Source: a bacterium (GTDB lineage: Bacteria; Vulcanimicrobiota; Xenobia; Xenobiales; JADMJV01). From it: a DNA stretch of 58,991 bases. Position numbers and translations under genes: made by a program. The stretch is from contig JAFEBA010000006.1 of assembly GCA_018266105.1 (NCBI GenBank), forward strand, positions 133,702 through 192,692, in the 5' to 3' direction. How positions within the stretch are numbered: the first letter of the stretch is position 1; each line of letters opens with the position of its first letter. Under the pieces are notes generated by a model. That model made no database searches. It was given only the letters and a program-made list of their open reading frames with translations, and was not told the DNA's origin. Below, one piece after another: positions 24,582 to 32,755 of the stretch.

Positions 24582-25175
24582 CTACTTTTCCCACTCTGCC
24601 TGGCCCGCCTGGCTATAGCTCTCCAACTTCCAGTCCAGTTCTCTGACAAAGACCAGCTTCTGAGGAGTCAACATGTTCTGGCCGTAGCGACTGAAGGAAA
24701 CTCCTTTGCTTCCGACCAGCACAATGCAGCGCTGACCCCCAAGAGTTAACAGCTTGCGGTCGCCCGGGTCAGGGGAAAGCCAGTGCAAAGTCCAGTAGTC
24801 GTTGAGGGCTCCAATCGAGTAGCGCGTTTTGCCCTGGCTGGAGAGGGAGCCGTACACTCCATCCCAATCCTTGGCATCCACCAGGCTAATCAGGCGATCG
24901 ACCTGGCGCAGGCACTGCTGAGCGTCCGGTGAGGGACCCAGAAATTCAGAGCTGTCCAGGCTGCCCTGAGGACCCGGGAAGACTTTCCACAGGCTTCCCA
25001 ATCCTCGGGAGGTGAATGCTTGACTTTGGGCGCTGGTCAGGCTCACCTGGAACAGTCCGCTGGAAGTGCGCAACTCGGCAAAATCGGGCGTCAGGCGGGT
25101 CAACCAACCGGTTTGCTGGGCCCAGCCTTCCAGCAGCAACAGACGCAAGGTCGCGAAAAAAACTATCCAACGCAT
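24582..25175 (-). CDS. Secreted protein of unknown function
   Basis: 197 residues with a hydrophobic N-terminus (MRWIVFFATLRLLLLEGWAQ) that looks like a cleavable signal peptide. The mature part carries two Cys (QQCLRQVDRLISL and GQRCIVLVG) and a C-terminal half with a DWDGVYGSLSSQGKTRYSIGALNDYW motif, reminiscent of NTF2/DUF4864-like lipocalin-sized domains, but I cannot assign it. It converges with the hybrid kinase gene with 6 bp between stops. Confidence 0.72.
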   Translation of the reverse strand: MRWIVFFATLRLLLLEGWAQQTGWLTRLTPDFAELRTSSGLFQVSLTSAQSQAFTSRGLGSLWKVFPGPQGSLDSSEFLGPSPDAQQCLRQVDRLISLVDAKDWDGVYGSLSSQGKTRYSIGALNDYWTLHWLSPDPGDRKLLTLGGQRCIVLVGSKGVSFSRYGQNMLTPQKLVFVRELDWKLESYSQAGQAEWEK

Positions 25176-25278
25176 AGGGAAATCTTATCGGTTCCCCGGA
25201 CGGCGCGGCTCACAAATTTGTAATTTTCACCAAGCCTCCACGGGCAAGAACAGGCGGTTTCGAGCCGAATCCGACCAG

Positions 25279-25971
25279 ATGTCCATCACCGAGGACCTGG
25301 CCAGGGCAAAGGGGCTGCTTGCCCAGGGTGAGCGCCATCAAGCCCTGACCCTTACACGTCGAGCCATGGCCTACGGCGGGGGAGCCTGGAAGCAGACCCC
25401 GGTCTGGTTGGACGGGGTGCAACTTCTTTCTGATCTGATCGTTGATTTTGCTCCGACCCGGGTGCGAACTCTGTTGCACAGACTGGACCCCAATCATCCG
25501 GACCAGTTGAGCGAACTGGGTGAGGCTCTACACCAGCAGTGCCAGTTCCAACTGGCCGCTTCGTTCTTTGCTCGGGCTCGAATGTTGGAACCGGAGGACA
25601 CAGGAGTTCTTGTCGACCTGGTGTGGTCACTGCAGGCAGCCTGCCAGTTTGCCCTCGCCCTTGAGATCTTGGAAGAAGCTCAGGAATGCGACCGAGCTTT
25701 CGTGCCCGGCTACTATCGGGCTTACAACTTGCTGATGTGCGGCCATTGGCGCCAGTCTCTGCAAGCGGCTCAAACGCTGCAGCCGGTCGGTCCCGAGCAA
25801 GTCTCCCTTCTTGGCGCCCTGCTGTCGATGCTGGATCGTTGCGACCGCATTCAGGCCTTTACTCCCTCGCCAACTGGGACCTTTCGCGAGCACTGGTTCC
25901 AGGTTGTCGATTCCGGTCGGCTCACCGGTTCCGAGCTTAATCTGGGAGTAGCTCTCAGCCTGGCCTACTGA
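25279..25971 (+). CDS. TPR-like helical repeat protein
   Basis: 230 residues from ATG 25279 (MSITEDLARAKGLLAQGERHQAL). The frame is open upstream to 25066, but that part runs antisense to the signal-peptide end of the neighbouring gene and lacks coding character. Helix pairs such as LSELGEALHQQCQFQLAASFFARARMLEPED and LVWSLQAACQFALALEILEEAQECD show the W/L-G-Y-A-P spacing of tetratricopeptide repeats. Cytoplasmic, scaffold-like; partner unknown. Its 3' end overlaps the convergent peptidase gene by 7 bp. Confidence 0.78.
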   Translation: MSITEDLARAKGLLAQGERHQALTLTRRAMAYGGGAWKQTPVWLDGVQLLSDLIVDFAPTRVRTLLHRLDPNHPDQLSELGEALHQQCQFQLAASFFARARMLEPEDTGVLVDLVWSLQAACQFALALEILEEAQECDRAFVPGYYRAYNLLMCGHWRQSLQAAQTLQPVGPEQVSLLGALLSMLDRCDRIQAFTPSPTGTFREHWFQVVDSGRLTGSELNLGVALSLAY

Positions 25972-27821
25972 GGAAGGAAGGCCTTGCGCGGTAGGACCTG
26001 GTCGCCCTCGACCTTCAGATCGCAGCTGTTGGTGATGTAGCCAACCACGTGACGCGAGGCCTGAATCAGGTCCTCAATCTTGATGTATTCGAGAGGCGTA
26101 TGCATGTCGCGTTCACCCGCGCCCACCGCAATGGTTTTGATCTTTCCGGAGTTGAAGGCGCGGGTGTTGGCGTCCGAACCGGCTCCGGTCAGAATCGGGG
26201 CCGGGATCGGTCGAGGCTCCAGGCCGGCATTGGTCATCGAGCGGTAGACCACCTGAACCAGTGGATCATCCTGGCTGTAGTTATACTTGACCGAACTGGG
26301 GTTGACGATCACGGCATCATTGGTCAGGTGCACGTCTTTGACGTCCAGGGCGTCCACCACAAAGCCCAGTGTGGGGCGATTGCTGATGTCTTCGGGCTTG
26401 AGTCGGCTGGCGCCGCACAGGCCGCGTTCTTCGTCCACGGTGAAAACCAGTTTGACCTCGGGATGGGCCAGGCCTTGCTCCAGCACGCTTTCAACGCCCT
26501 CCAGGATCTCCGCGAGGCCGGCTCGGTCGTCGGCGCCCAGGATGGATTTCTCGTTGGTATGGATGCGGCGCGGCCCTACAATGATGTTTTCTGCCTTGGT
26601 GGGCATGACTGTGTCCTGATGGGCACTGAGCATCACGGTGGGGCTGTCTTCGTAGCCCGGCGTGGCCGGCAGGGTGGCAATGATGGTTCCGTCCTCGCGG
26701 CGCTCGCTTTTGATGTTTAACTTATTCAGGCGAACCTGAAGTTCATCGCCCACCAACTGTTCCTGACCCGAGGGCCCGTGAATGCCGGCCAGACTGACGA
26801 AATTCTTGATCAGGCGGTCATCGTTGACACAGGCCAGGGGCCGTTCTTCAAAGTGCATACTCTGGAAGGGCTTTTGAGCCAGCAAGCGGTTGCCCAGGAT
26901 GGTGGTGTCCAGCAAGAATCCGATGACGGGCTGGCCGATCACGTTGTTCATGCTGAGGAAGCCCTTCTTGAGGGCGCCCGGCTTGCTCTCGGTCTTGGGT
27001 TTAGCCGGAGTGGTCTGCGAGCTTTGCCCGGCCGGTAGGAATTTGTCGATGGCCCGGCCCACCAGTTCACCGGCTCCGCGGCCGATCCCCAGCGTGCTCT
27101 CAGCCAGTCCACCCAGCACCATTCCGCTGAGCGGGCCGACCAGAGTGGTGGCCAGGGCCTCACCGATGGGACCGCCAATGGCGTTGCCGATCATCCCCGG
27201 CACGGTGTAGGCCACCACCAGAGTGCTGGCGGTGGCGCCGACCAGTTCTGAAATCTCCAGGGCTTTGCTGCGGTTTTGCAGAGGGCCAAAGGCGGTGTCC
27301 AGACCCCGTTGTACCAAGGGGCGGAAGGGCCTGGCCTGACCTGGGGCCTGTTGCTCGAGCTGAACCTTGGTGCGGGCCTGCTCGGGCCCTTTCAGTTCGG
27401 CAACCATGCCTCGCACCAGACCGGCCCCGGCTCCCACTACGGCACCGGCCGCGCGGCCCAACTGTTTGCCCAGGCCCAGATGCTTTTCTTCAAGTGCGGT
27501 CAGGGCCATAGCGCCGATCATGGTTCCAATGGCGATGGGTCCAATTAACATATCGGGCACGACCCCAACGCTGGCCGAGATGGCCACCAGGGGTAAGGCG
27601 GCGGTGGCGTAGGAAACGGCGGCCAGACTCCCCAGCTTCTTGCCCTGATGGGCGCAGGTTTCGATGGTTTCTTCCATGGCTTCACGGAAGTCGCTTTTCT
27701 CAGGCGGCGGGGGAGGAGTGCCCTGCAGGTCGAGTTTGTCCACGGCGGGTTGGATGGACGGGGTCGGAACCTGGGCCAAACGCAAAGCGGTCTGTGACTG
27801 CGGTGATGATTGAATTTTCAT
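25965..27821 (-). CDS. Membrane-module/PepT-like metallopeptidase fusion with MKI tag
   Basis: 618 residues; GAGGGG 5 nt before ATG. MKIQSSPQSQTALRLAQVPT and a PPPPPE linker form a tag-type N-terminus. Residues about 60-300 are Ala/Gly-rich hydrophobic segments (AAVSYATAALPLVAISASVGVVPD, ELVGATASTLVVAYTVPGMIGNAIGG). From about 325 an M20/M42-type dinuclear zinc peptidase follows: LSAHQDTV, GADDRAGLAEIL, FTVDEERGLCGA, GAGSDANTRAF and MHTPLEYIKIEDL, i.e. all metal and catalytic positions of PepT-like aminotripeptidases are kept. So an active exopeptidase is tethered to a hydrophobic module, which is not the normal architecture. Divergent from the repeat-protein gene at 27959. Confidence 0.86.
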   Translation of the reverse strand: MKIQSSPQSQTALRLAQVPTPSIQPAVDKLDLQGTPPPPPEKSDFREAMEETIETCAHQGKKLGSLAAVSYATAALPLVAISASVGVVPDMLIGPIAIGTMIGAMALTALEEKHLGLGKQLGRAAGAVVGAGAGLVRGMVAELKGPEQARTKVQLEQQAPGQARPFRPLVQRGLDTAFGPLQNRSKALEISELVGATASTLVVAYTVPGMIGNAIGGPIGEALATTLVGPLSGMVLGGLAESTLGIGRGAGELVGRAIDKFLPAGQSSQTTPAKPKTESKPGALKKGFLSMNNVIGQPVIGFLLDTTILGNRLLAQKPFQSMHFEERPLACVNDDRLIKNFVSLAGIHGPSGQEQLVGDELQVRLNKLNIKSERREDGTIIATLPATPGYEDSPTVMLSAHQDTVMPTKAENIIVGPRRIHTNEKSILGADDRAGLAEILEGVESVLEQGLAHPEVKLVFTVDEERGLCGASRLKPEDISNRPTLGFVVDALDVKDVHLTNDAVIVNPSSVKYNYSQDDPLVQVVYRSMTNAGLEPRPIPAPILTGAGSDANTRAFNSGKIKTIAVGAGERDMHTPLEYIKIEDLIQASRHVVGYITNSCDLKVEGDQVLPRKAFLPQ

Positions 27822-27958
27822 GGTGCCCCTCGTACTGCCTGATTTTTATCTGTGTATCATCGTCACATTAGGTCAGAGACCTGAAAGATGTCAGAAAGGG
27901 AGGCTCCAGGGAATAGGACGTTCTCGATGGAGACCACTGAGCCCGGAGGTGACTCAGT

Positions 27959-28372
27959 ATGAAACGAGTGATACGGTCTGGACTGGTCTTTCTGTCCCTA
28001 TTGGGTTGGGCTTACGCCGATATCGAGATCCGCAGAGGCGGAAGCACCTGGGCGATCATCAACTCATCCGGGGAAATTCGCATCGGAGGCTCGACGGTTG
28101 GCTTGGTGGAGGCGGATGGGTCAATTCGAAAAGGAGGAAGCACCGTCGGCCAGATTCGGCAGGATGGCGAGATCCGCAAAGGCGGCAACACCTACGGACA
28201 TATACGTAGTGACGGGGAATTGCGCGTCGGAGGCAGTAGCCTGGGTCGCATCGATTCCAGCGGTGGCATCCGCAAAGGCGGTAGTAACTGGGGCGAGGCT
28301 CGAGGTGTCAGCGGCTATGAGGACCAACGCAAAGTTACCGGCGTTTTGGTCTTCTTCAGTGGCGACTTTTAG
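27959..28372 (+). CDS. Secreted 16-residue-repeat beta protein ('beta-flower'-like)
   Basis: 137 residues; GGAGG 8 nt before ATG. Signal peptide MKRVIRSGLVFLSLLGWAYA, then six tandem 16-residue units: EIRRGGSTWAIINSSG, EIRIGGSTVGLVEADG, SIRKGGSTVGQIRQDG, EIRKGGNTYGHIRSDG, ELRVGGSSLGRIDSSG, GIRKGGSNWGEA. The x-I-R-x-G-G-S-T-x-G-x-I-x-x-D-G consensus suggests beta strands with tight turns, as in the 4-fold beta-flower family or a small solenoid. A short tail (VTGVLVFFSGDF) follows. Extracytoplasmic; ligand unknown. Confidence 0.82.
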   Translation: MKRVIRSGLVFLSLLGWAYADIEIRRGGSTWAIINSSGEIRIGGSTVGLVEADGSIRKGGSTVGQIRQDGEIRKGGNTYGHIRSDGELRVGGSSLGRIDSSGGIRKGGSNWGEARGVSGYEDQRKVTGVLVFFSGDF

Positions 28373-28525
28373 CTGACCAATGCTGGTTTTGAGGTTCAAG
28401 CCCGGGACTGGTTGGCGGCGGCGGGGTTTGCTGGGTCTGCCTCCGGCCCGCCAAATTTCGCCACGCGTCGTAGGGGACACAAGGCGGCAATCTCTACGAT
28501 TTCGAGCCGGGTTTTAATGGGTGTC

Positions 28526-29467
28526 ATGAAGCTGCTTTTGCAAGGGGTCAAGCTGGGGGTGCTGCTGGGTCTATGTGGGAGCCTGGCCTGGCCGGGTTGG
28601 TGCACTCCGCCTCGTTTTGACTATGACCGGGCGGTGGTCAAGACGGTCGAGTCCAATGGTTCCTCGGAAATCCGGTATGATCTGGTTTTTGTGGCTGATG
28701 GCTACACTCAGTCTCAGTATCGAGCTTTCTTAGAGGACGTCAATCAGGCTTTGCAGTTGCTCTGGGGGATCGAATTTTATCGAGATTATAGACGCTGGTT
28801 CAATGTGCATACGGTGTTTGTGCCCGCCGTCCAGGAGATCTCGGGCATTCAATACCCGTTCGGATCTACGGCAGCCGGGGACGCCATTCAGACTCTGCAT
28901 TTGACCCATCTGGATGAGCTGAAAAAAGTCACAGGACGACTTCCGGGTTGTGACACGGTGGTGGTGATGTCCACCTATCCCGGCACCTCCACCGGGGGAG
29001 AGCCGATCATTTTGGCTGGACGGGACTACGGTGCCCTGGGTCACGAATTAGGCCACAACCTTGGCAAACTGGGTGATGAGTATAGCAGCCGAACCCGCAC
29101 CGCCGACCTGGACCGTCGCCTGCCCCAGGGACGCGATTTTGAGCAGGTCAATCTGACCCAGGCCGCCTACTTCGACAACAGTAGCCCTGCCCGCATGGCC
29201 CAGACCATCAAATGGAAGCACTTTTTCTCTCTCCCCGACGGGGAGCGCGTGGTGGGCGCCTATCAGGGCGGCTTTTATCGAGAGCTGGACGTTTATAGAC
29301 CTTGCTACAGCTGCGTCATGCGTAGCCACCGGGACTCACGTTTTTGCCCTGTCTGCCACGAAGAGATGACTCGGCGTTTGATGAAGTCTTGTAGTCAGCC
29401 CTTTGACGACGCCGCTTATCATCGCAAATACCCGCTTCGCCTCTGGCAGTCGCAGATGAATTACTAG
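28526..29467 (+). CDS. Secreted M64-family metallopeptidase (IgA peptidase M64-like)
   Basis: 313 residues from ATG 28526, chosen because it begins a signal peptide (MKLLLQGVKLGVLLGLCGSLAW); the frame is open upstream to 28412. RYDLVFVADGYTQSQYRAFLEDVNQAL is the characteristic opening of M64 peptidases, and LGHELGHNLGKLGDEYSS is the HExxHxxGxxxDEY zinc site. A Cys-rich end (YRPCYSCVMRSHRDSRFCPVCHEEM), including two CxxC pairs, matches the family's 'C-x-MR....FCxVC' closing motif. It would act outside the cytoplasm on peptides or glycan-linked peptides. Followed 78 bp later by a membrane-protein gene on the same strand. Confidence 0.9.
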   Translation: MKLLLQGVKLGVLLGLCGSLAWPGWCTPPRFDYDRAVVKTVESNGSSEIRYDLVFVADGYTQSQYRAFLEDVNQALQLLWGIEFYRDYRRWFNVHTVFVPAVQEISGIQYPFGSTAAGDAIQTLHLTHLDELKKVTGRLPGCDTVVVMSTYPGTSTGGEPIILAGRDYGALGHELGHNLGKLGDEYSSRTRTADLDRRLPQGRDFEQVNLTQAAYFDNSSPARMAQTIKWKHFFSLPDGERVVGAYQGGFYRELDVYRPCYSCVMRSHRDSRFCPVCHEEMTRRLMKSCSQPFDDAAYHRKYPLRLWQSQMNY

Positions 29468-29545
29468 GCGGGCGGTTTTCCTGGCGAGAAACACAGCCTG
29501 CTTTTGGAACAGGCCTCTGACCCTGGTCAGGCCGAACCAGAGAGT

Positions 29546-30448
29546 ATGCAAGACGCGAAATCGGCTCCAAAGCATAGTCTGGGATGCGGTCTGATGCTGG
29601 GACTGGTGGCCCTGTTTTTTGGAGAGTTCTTGTTCATCAGTCCCCTGGCCAGTTTGCTGGGCTACGGGCACTGGGTGAGCCAATCCGGGCCGCGAGGCAA
29701 GACCGAATACACCTTTGTTTTCACCGTGGACGGCATCCATATCTGGCTGATTCTGGTGACCTTCATCGGTGGACTGGCGCTCTATCGCGCCTGGGAAAGC
29801 CAGGTATGGCGTCACAACAACCCGATCAACTCGAAGGCCTCGGGTCTGCGCAGGGCAGACAGCCCTCAAGAACTGGCGGCTGCGCTGGAACAACCAAATG
29901 CCCCGCTGCTGGTTGAGTTCGAGAGCGCCGAGGAACGCAAACGCAAGCCTCCAAGTCTTTTGGGAAGGCTGATGCTCGTCCCGGTCTTGCTCTTTCTGGG
30001 CGACCAGGTGGCCTCCGTTCTTTACTTGGGCGCACTCGAGAGGATGTTGCTGGCCGTTGCCTGCCTGGCCGTTCCCGCCGCTGCCATTCGTAAGGCCCTG
30101 CAAGCCGGTAACCATCCAAGCACTCCAGATCACCGCCAACTGGTCGACTTTGGCCGGGGTGAGTTATATCAGCTCGACTGTAACTCCCAGGCTGCTCCCG
30201 TCTTGCTGGCCCGGTTCTCTGATTTCAAATCCATCGAAGTCAAGGAATATGAGCCCGATGTCTTGATCTGTATCATTCGCTACAAGGTTCTGCTGCTTGG
30301 CCTGGAGACTCCGGTCGAGTTTGGTCCAATGGCCATCGACCCAAGGTCCGCCAATCTGGTGGCGGAACGGCTGAGTAGATTGCTCAATTTGCCTTGTCAG
30401 AAAGTCGCGGAACCTGACAGGCGGCCGAATGGGCCCAAACAAGGGTGA
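29546..30448 (+). CDS. Multi-pass membrane protein of unknown function
   Basis: 300 residues from ATG 29546 (a TTG at 29504 extends it). Membrane helices near the N-terminus (LMLGLVALFFGEFLFISPLA), at about 70-90 (IWLILVTFIGGLALY), and a pair in the middle (LMLVPVLLFLGDQVASVLYL, MLLAVACLAVPAAAI). A soluble tail of about 110 residues follows. No family recognised. Its 3' end overlaps the ADP-ribosylglycohydrolase start by 4 bp, so the two are translationally coupled. Confidence 0.7.
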   Translation: MQDAKSAPKHSLGCGLMLGLVALFFGEFLFISPLASLLGYGHWVSQSGPRGKTEYTFVFTVDGIHIWLILVTFIGGLALYRAWESQVWRHNNPINSKASGLRRADSPQELAAALEQPNAPLLVEFESAEERKRKPPSLLGRLMLVPVLLFLGDQVASVLYLGALERMLLAVACLAVPAAAIRKALQAGNHPSTPDHRQLVDFGRGELYQLDCNSQAAPVLLARFSDFKSIEVKEYEPDVLICIIRYKVLLLGLETPVEFGPMAIDPRSANLVAERLSRLLNLPCQKVAEPDRRPNGPKQG

Positions 30449-31434
30449 GTGTGCAGGAACGTTTTACCGGCTGTCTGGTCGGCGGACTCTTGGGAGATGC
30501 AATCGGAGCCCCGGTGGAGGCTGAATCGGCAGCCTATATCAGCAAAACCTTTGCCAGCGTGGATGATATCCTCAAGCTGGAACGAGTGGAAGAACTGCTC
30601 GGGGCCTATTGGACGGTCGGACGCTACACGGACGATACACAGATGACGGTCTGTGTTGCCCAGTGGCTGCTCGAAGATGGGCCGGAGGACGGACGCAAGC
30701 TGCTGGCCCGGTTCGCCGAAGCGTTTCGACCTGCACGCCGCTACGGGTCCAGCACCGCCGGCATCTTGCAAGCCTTTGAAGAACACCAGGATGAGTGGCG
30801 CTCGTTGGCCACCTTGATGTTTCCAGCCGGTTCCTATGGCAATGGCTCCGCCATGAGAGTTGGACCGATCGGCTGCCTTTACTACCTGGACCCCTCGGCA
30901 CTTTTCAAGGCTTGCCGAGTCTCCTCGCGAACCACTCACTCCCACCCGCTGGCCATTCAGGGAGCTACCCTGCAGGCCTCGGCCATCGCCGCCCTGATTC
31001 GCAGCGACAAGCTGGATGTGAACCGCTTTCTCGGTTCGCTGGAGCTGGTCCTCAAGCGTCTGGCTCGTGAAGGTCCGGAGCCCCTGGAGTATCGGCGCGC
31101 GCTTGACACGATCGCCGAGGGGCTGAGCGCCGGTCACGAACCGGCCCGGCTGGCCGAGAGCTTGGGAACCGGGCTGGAGGCCAAAGAGTCGGTTCCCATG
31201 GCGCTCTACTGTTTTCTTTTTAGCCCGAATTCATTTGAGCAGGTCGTTCACCATTCGGTTTTCTTGGGCGGGGACACCGATACCATTGCCAGCATGGCCG
31301 CCTGCCTGAGCGGGGCCTACCTCGGAGAGAAGGCTCTCCCCAAGCGCTGGTGCGCTCGGATGGTAGACGAAGATATCACCCCCGGAAGCCTGGCCGGGTT
31401 GGCGCGCCAGCTCGCCCAAAAGTGCCAGGCTTAG
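30445..31434 (+). CDS. ADP-ribosylglycohydrolase family protein
   Basis: 329 residues from GTG 30445. The family's metal-binding motifs are present: GGLLGDAIGAPVE, GRYTDDTQMTV (TDDT), GSYGNGSAMRVGPIG (GNG.AMR) and VFLGGDTDTIASMAACLSGAYLG (GGDxDT..). These hold two Mg2+ ions that activate removal of ADP-ribose from proteins or small molecules in DraG/ARH-type enzymes. Coupled to the upstream membrane-protein gene. A macrodomain protein lies at 47.3 kb, so ADP-ribose chemistry occurs twice in the window. Confidence 0.92.
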   Translation: MSVQERFTGCLVGGLLGDAIGAPVEAESAAYISKTFASVDDILKLERVEELLGAYWTVGRYTDDTQMTVCVAQWLLEDGPEDGRKLLARFAEAFRPARRYGSSTAGILQAFEEHQDEWRSLATLMFPAGSYGNGSAMRVGPIGCLYYLDPSALFKACRVSSRTTHSHPLAIQGATLQASAIAALIRSDKLDVNRFLGSLELVLKRLAREGPEPLEYRRALDTIAEGLSAGHEPARLAESLGTGLEAKESVPMALYCFLFSPNSFEQVVHHSVFLGGDTDTIASMAACLSGAYLGEKALPKRWCARMVDEDITPGSLAGLARQLAQKCQA

Positions 31435-31510
31435 AACTGGTCGCGGCTTTGTTCTTTCAGCATCCTTTCAGCCCGTTGCTTTATCCTCGGGCCGATCTGG
31501 AGGCCACCCA

Positions 31511-32755
31511 ATGAAAGTCCAAAAACTGAACACAGCGCCGCCTCGTCCGGTCTCGATCCGGCGGGCGCCGGACAGCCCGCCCGGACCCCCGCCTAAGAAG
31601 GACACCAGCGGGTTGACCTTGCCCCCTGGCAATCGCTTTCATTGGGATCCACAGGCCGCCAAATGGGCCCTGCGCGCCCGCGACGTGCTGCTCCCCCTGG
31701 CTTTCCGGATCGACCGCCAGGATCTTCAGAAGCTCCCTCAGGACGCCAGCTTCATCCTGGCCGGCACGCACCAGCATCCCCTGGATGGACTGCTGGCCAG
31801 CACACTCATGGGCAAGTCGCCTTACGCCTCCATGATCGACATCGAGCAGTTTCGCGGAACGGTCGGAAAGCTTTTCGCCAATACCGGGGGCATCCCGGTC
31901 GACCGCCACAAAGAATATGCCGGCGACTTTCCCGATCCGGTGGCCCATTCGGTAGAGGTCCTGAATCAGGGACATCGCTTCCTCATCTATCCGGAGGGGG
32001 GAGTTTATCCCGGTACGGTGGTGTATCCGATTAAATCGGGGCTGGCCCGCATCGGAATTTCCTCGACGGCCCGCTATGCCGTGCCTCTGGCCCAACACTA
32101 TGCTCGCGACCCCAAAAGCCATCCCGTAGAGGCACTGGTTGGTAGCAGTCTCTCGGCGGCCGTGGCCGGAGCCGGGATTTGGGCGGCTCGCCATGGAGGC
32201 CTGGCCGGCGCTGTGGCTGGGGTGATGACCGGTCTGGTGGGAGGTCTGGTCCTGGGGGCTGTGGCCGGAGCCTCGGTCGCGCCCAAAGAGAATATTCCAA
32301 ATCTGGCCGACAAAGCCATAAAATGGGGTGGAGTGGGTGCTCTGGCCACAGCCGTGGTCGGGGGAGCTATAGGATGCGTGGCGCCGGGAGCGGCTCCCTG
32401 GATGATTGGCGCAACCAGCGGATTGACCGGATTGGTCGGACTGGGTCTGACTTATCAGTGGACGCACCGCCCGCTGGCCACCTTGAAAGTGGGCGAGCCG
32501 GTGGATCTGAAGCCCTACCGAGACCACATCAACCAGTCTAAAGATCCAAAGGCCGAGTGGAAAGAGTCGCTCAAGTTGACGGCCGACTTCTATGAGGCGA
32601 TGAAAGCCACCAAGTTTCAACTGACGGGCGTGGCTTCGCCCTTCCGCATGGATCATGAAGGCAAGGCCTGGGGCCAGCAGCCCGACGGTTCCTGGGCCGA
32701 GGTCGAGCGCAATTCGGAGGGTCGTTGGGAACCTGTCCAGCTACCGCCCAAATGA
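31511..32755 (+). CDS. PlsC-type acyltransferase with hydrophobic insert and MKV tag
   Basis: 414 residues; GGAGG 8 nt before ATG. MKVQKLNTAPPRPVSIRRAP and a Pro-rich linker form the tag. The acyltransferase core follows: ILAGTHQHPLDGLLAS (HX4D), TGGIPVDR and FLIYPEGGVYP (FPEG-like), the glycerol-phosphate acyltransferase motifs I-III. After about residue 210 an Ala/Gly-rich membrane-type segment of about 115 residues interrupts (VGSSLSAAVAGAGIW ... APWMIGATSGLTGLVG), then a C-terminal lid (YRDHINQSKDPKAEWKESLKLTADFYEAM). Likely acylates a lysophospholipid or related lipid at a membrane. Overlaps the next gene as ATGA. Confidence 0.86.
   Translation: MKVQKLNTAPPRPVSIRRAPDSPPGPPPKKDTSGLTLPPGNRFHWDPQAAKWALRARDVLLPLAFRIDRQDLQKLPQDASFILAGTHQHPLDGLLASTLMGKSPYASMIDIEQFRGTVGKLFANTGGIPVDRHKEYAGDFPDPVAHSVEVLNQGHRFLIYPEGGVYPGTVVYPIKSGLARIGISSTARYAVPLAQHYARDPKSHPVEALVGSSLSAAVAGAGIWAARHGGLAGAVAGVMTGLVGGLVLGAVAGASVAPKENIPNLADKAIKWGGVGALATAVVGGAIGCVAPGAAPWMIGATSGLTGLVGLGLTYQWTHRPLATLKVGEPVDLKPYRDHINQSKDPKAEWKESLKLTADFYEAMKATKFQLTGVASPFRMDHEGKAWGQQPDGSWAEVERNSEGRWEPVQLPPK

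Noticed and set aside
26049..26720. Plus-strand frame of 223 codons opposite the PepT-like gene
   Set aside because: Antisense shadow of the metal-binding domain; no start signal or family.
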